Source: an uncultured Oscillospiraceae bacterium (GTDB lineage: Bacteria; Bacillota; Clostridia; Oscillospirales; Ruminococcaceae). Taken from it: DNA of 21,648 nucleotides. The stretch covers positions 1-21,648 of the forward strand of contig CAKTCT010000046.1 of assembly GCA_934539585.1 (NCBI GenBank). Reading direction: 5' to 3'. Shown in pieces: positions 19,958 to 21,648 of this stretch. Position numbers and translations under genes: made by a program. Every line of letters begins with the position of its first letter. Positions within the stretch are counted from its first letter, which is position 1. Below the pieces are notes generated by a model. That model made no database searches and was not told where the DNA came from. It saw only the letters and a program-made list of their open reading frames with translations.

Positions 19958-20425
19958 CTATTTACCTCCAATTATTTCATTCACACCGTCAATCCAAAAT
20001 TGCTCGTATTGTCGTTTGGCATGCTCAAACCACTCGGGGACGGCTTGCGGGTCAGAATATTTCAATGGCCGGTTGGTTGCGATGAGCTTTGCACCCTTGC
20101 GAAAGCGCAGAATGTAATCACCGGAGCTCATAGGAATTTTGCGAGGGCCTTTTCCCGTTTCACGATCAACCATAACCTTCCCATAGTACAAGTACCGTGC
20201 ATACGGTCCGGGGAACACCACTCTTTTTCCGTCGTCCTCCGTGTGGGAACGCTGCTGCAAACCACCAGTATTGCCAGACCCCAGCGGCATACAGGCTTTA
20301 CAATCTTCGAGAACACGATCGCCTAGCCACTGCTGGGCTTCTCGTACTCGTGCATTGAACGCCTGAATATCCACAACAGCATGTAAGCCGTCAGCTGAGC
20401 ATGAAAACCTAATAAAACTAGACAT
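19958..20425 (-). CDS. Minor_capsid_2-like neck / head-tail joining protein
   Basis: 155 residues; the ATG overlaps the upstream stop by one base (TGATG). It contains LEDCKACMPLGSGNTGGLQQ, RVVFPGPYARYLYYGKVMVD, TGKGPRKI, YILRFRKGAKLIATNRPLKY and EWFEHAKRQY. These are landmarks of the minor capsid protein family that fills the tail-completion (gp10-like) position. It is expected at the neck between connector and tail terminator. Confidence 0.85.
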   Translation of the reverse strand: MSSFIRFSCSADGLHAVVDIQAFNARVREAQQWLGDRVLEDCKACMPLGSGNTGGLQQRSHTEDDGKRVVFPGPYARYLYYGKVMVDRETGKGPRKIPMSSGDYILRFRKGAKLIATNRPLKYSDPQAVPEWFEHAKRQYEQFWIDGVNEIIGGK

Positions 20426-20859
20426 CAGCGCCCTCCAATCTCAAAATGAGGGAGAAGGCTATAAAAGCTTGCCGAGCTTATCAGGTAGATGCCGTCACGT
20501 TCTGTATTCATGGCGTGGTACAAGCCCTCGTCGTAGTCATCGTCGGTTAGCGGTTCAGTGTCAGACCACGCACCGGAAAAAATGAAATCGCATTCCGGGG
20601 CGAAGGTGATGTGCTGTGCCGGATTGTCGCAGCGGGCATATTCCTTCGGCCCCGTGTAGCTTTTCATCCCCGCACCGGTGGAAATGTGCTTGTCTACCGT
20701 GCAATGGATGATGATGTCCACGACGTCGGCGTTGTTGCATCCCACAGTTGTCGCATTTTTGGATTTCGTAGTCAGCAGATCAACGTCAGAGATGACGGAC
20801 GGGAACCAGCGCCCGGATGCGGCGTGATAGTTAAAAACCGTTATCGTGTCGTGGTACAC
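20425..20859 (-). CDS. head-tail joining protein (DUF6751-like)
   Basis: The open frame runs to 20982 but overlaps the connector gene deeply. AGGAGG at 20868-20873 is eight bases from a GTG at 20857-20859, so the protein starts MYHDTITVFNYHAASGRW and has 144 residues. That opening is typical of small phage proteins between connector and minor capsid protein. ADVVDIIIHCTVD, TFAPECDFIFSG and SASFYSLLPHFEIG follow. It is probably the head-closure or adaptor protein. The overlap with the upstream gene is 29 bases. Confidence 0.75.
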   Translation of the reverse strand: MYHDTITVFNYHAASGRWFPSVISDVDLLTTKSKNATTVGCNNADVVDIIIHCTVDKHISTGAGMKSYTGPKEYARCDNPAQHITFAPECDFIFSGAWSDTEPLTDDDYDEGLYHAMNTERDGIYLISSASFYSLLPHFEIGGR

Positions 20860-21319
20860 TGCCAACACCTCCTGCGTATAACAGATTGACGCCATTTGCG
20901 TCTGGAATTCCAGACAGATACTGTGCAGCAACACTGCCGATAAGGCTTGCCTGCGCTTCCGCACTTGCTGCAGCGGCAGCATAAACGGAGCTGTTTGCGC
21001 CGCTTACCGCGAAGGAAATGGACTCCCTTCCGGACGAGATAGACGCAACAGCTCCACGATAACTTCCGTCCTCCGCTTTCTGTGCCGAAGATGCCCTCCG
21101 CTGAATATCAATCCAGTAGAGGGCTTCAGCAATGGCACAAACAGCCTTTTTAACTTTGACAGCATGAGCTTCCACGCTCGGAAACGCAAAGGTGAGACGC
21201 CCGAAGGTGATTGCATCCAGATCGTCGCTGGCGCGTTCAAGCCATTTTGGAGCCGTTTCTTCGGTTAGGACGTCGCCGAAATAGCCGGTGCTGTAAAACG
21301 CAAAGTCTGCATATGCCAT
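20831..21319 (-). CDS. head-tail connector protein (gp6-like)
   Basis: The frame begins with a GTG at 21325, only one base from AAGGAGG. ATG 21319 (MAYADFAFYSTGYFGDVL) has a seven-base spacer and is preferred, giving 162 residues. It follows the gp6-like pattern: aromatic N-terminus, EETAPKWLERASDDLDAITF, then HAVKVKKAVCAIAEALYWID and a long Ala/Ser-rich helix region ending GSVAAQYLSGI. This protein forms the ring below the portal. Its ribosome site overlaps the upstream stop codon. Confidence 0.83.
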   Translation of the reverse strand: MAYADFAFYSTGYFGDVLTEETAPKWLERASDDLDAITFGRLTFAFPSVEAHAVKVKKAVCAIAEALYWIDIQRRASSAQKAEDGSYRGAVASISSGRESISFAVSGANSSVYAAAAASAEAQASLIGSVAAQYLSGIPDANGVNLLYAGGVGSVPRHDNGF

Positions 21320-21331
21320 ATCCACGCCTCC

Positions 21332-21529
21332 TTAGGCTTCCTGTTCCTCGACAGTAGCATCCTGCTCGGTTTCGGCAGACCTTTTCCGCCGCTTGCTGTC
21401 CGCCTTTGCAGGTTCGACAGCAGGAATGAGTTTGACAGCTTCGTAAATGGCCGACCGATGCATCAGTTCAATGCTGGTGTCATCGGTGGCCGCTACGATG
21501 TTGCCGGATTTCAAATTGCGAAACAACAT
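21332..21529 (-). CDS. small structural-region hypothetical protein (65 aa)
   Basis: ATG 21529 (MLFRNLKSGNIVAATDDTSI) follows GTGAGGAGGACGCT. A compact beta-like first half that resembles short proteins found after phage capsid genes is followed by a basic then acidic tail (SKRRKRSAETEQDATVEEQE). The position between capsid-region gene and connector is typical, but the role is unknown. Confidence 0.7.
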   Translation of the reverse strand: MLFRNLKSGNIVAATDDTSIELMHRSAIYEAVKLIPAVEPAKADSKRRKRSAETEQDATVEEQEA

Positions 21530-21544
21530 AGCGTCCTCCTCACA

Positions 21545-21648
21545 TCAGGCCATAGTGTAGTAGGTGGTGCTGGACGCGAACTCCGTGATGGAGACAGCAG
21601 TGTACACACCGTTGGCCTCGGTGTAATACTGAGTACCGGCAGCGTAGG
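21545..21648 (-). CDS. C-terminus of a capsid-region structural protein (partial)
   Basis: The last 34 codons are visible, ending TGA at 21545-21547; the start is outside the window. The sequence includes AGTQYYTEANGVYTAVSITE and TEFASSTTYYTMA. The two TxYYT units look like a repeated short beta motif that ends some phage capsid or decoration proteins. Gene order (before the connector) suggests the major capsid protein or a small decoration protein, but the fragment cannot decide. Confidence 0.55.
   Translation of the reverse strand, partial: YAAGTQYYTEANGVYTAVSITEFASSTTYYTMA

Overview
The window is a phage or prophage segment, and every convincing protein gene lies on the minus strand. It reads as a tailed phage with a long non-contractile tail (siphovirus, TP901-1/Gp15-type tail module) of a Gram-positive host. 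The evidence is consensus AGGAGG ribosome sites, tight TGATG/ATGA gene overlaps, a Gp15 and tail-terminator module, an XkdX-like protein, a phage_holin_4-type holin and choline-binding-like wall repeats. The fairly GC-rich codon use suggests a gut Clostridia host of the Oscillospiraceae type; that is inference. No integrase, terminase, portal or repressor is in view, so lysogeny cannot be decided here.

In the direction of transcription (high to low coordinates), 21648-18458 holds the end of a capsid-region gene, head-tail connector and neck proteins, tail terminator, tail tube and the first tail chaperone. 18461-9395 holds the Gp15 chaperone, a 988-residue tape measure, distal tail and hub proteins, two Ig-like baseplate proteins, a 486-residue glycine-rich adhesin, a small fiber-associated protein and an XkdX-like protein. 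9392-6841 is the lysis cassette: an NDT-fold protein, a holin, an M23 endopeptidase and a papain-like cysteine protease with wall-binding repeats. 6701-5989 is a Rha-type regulator with a possible leader peptide. It sits between two imperfect copies of a 3'-UTR-like element.

5988-5421 has no convincing gene but is full of signals: a GGGGTTAC repeat family, a perfect 15-bp inverted repeat, two hairpin terminators, and a consensus minus-strand promoter (TTGACA-17-TATAAT) with three TTCAA-N4-TTG operator-like sites. From that promoter a run of about seventeen small, overlapping genes reads off the left edge. They are mostly unknowns, with a PAPS-reductase-family enzyme, a DUF4406 protein, Cys-rich zinc-ribbon-like proteins and an ASCH-like fragment. 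This looks like an early/accessory operon under repressor control.

The most unexpected feature is on the opposite strand. Between the endolysin and holin genes is a complete small transcription unit: a sigma-A-type promoter (8506-8534), an RNA of about 82 nt with a closed hairpin (8541-8590), and an intrinsic terminator with six Ts (8594-8622). It has no reading frame and points against the lysis operon, so it is a candidate antisense or trans-acting small RNA. Starts were re-chosen from ribosome-binding sites in many genes, because the longest open frames extend into upstream neighbours.
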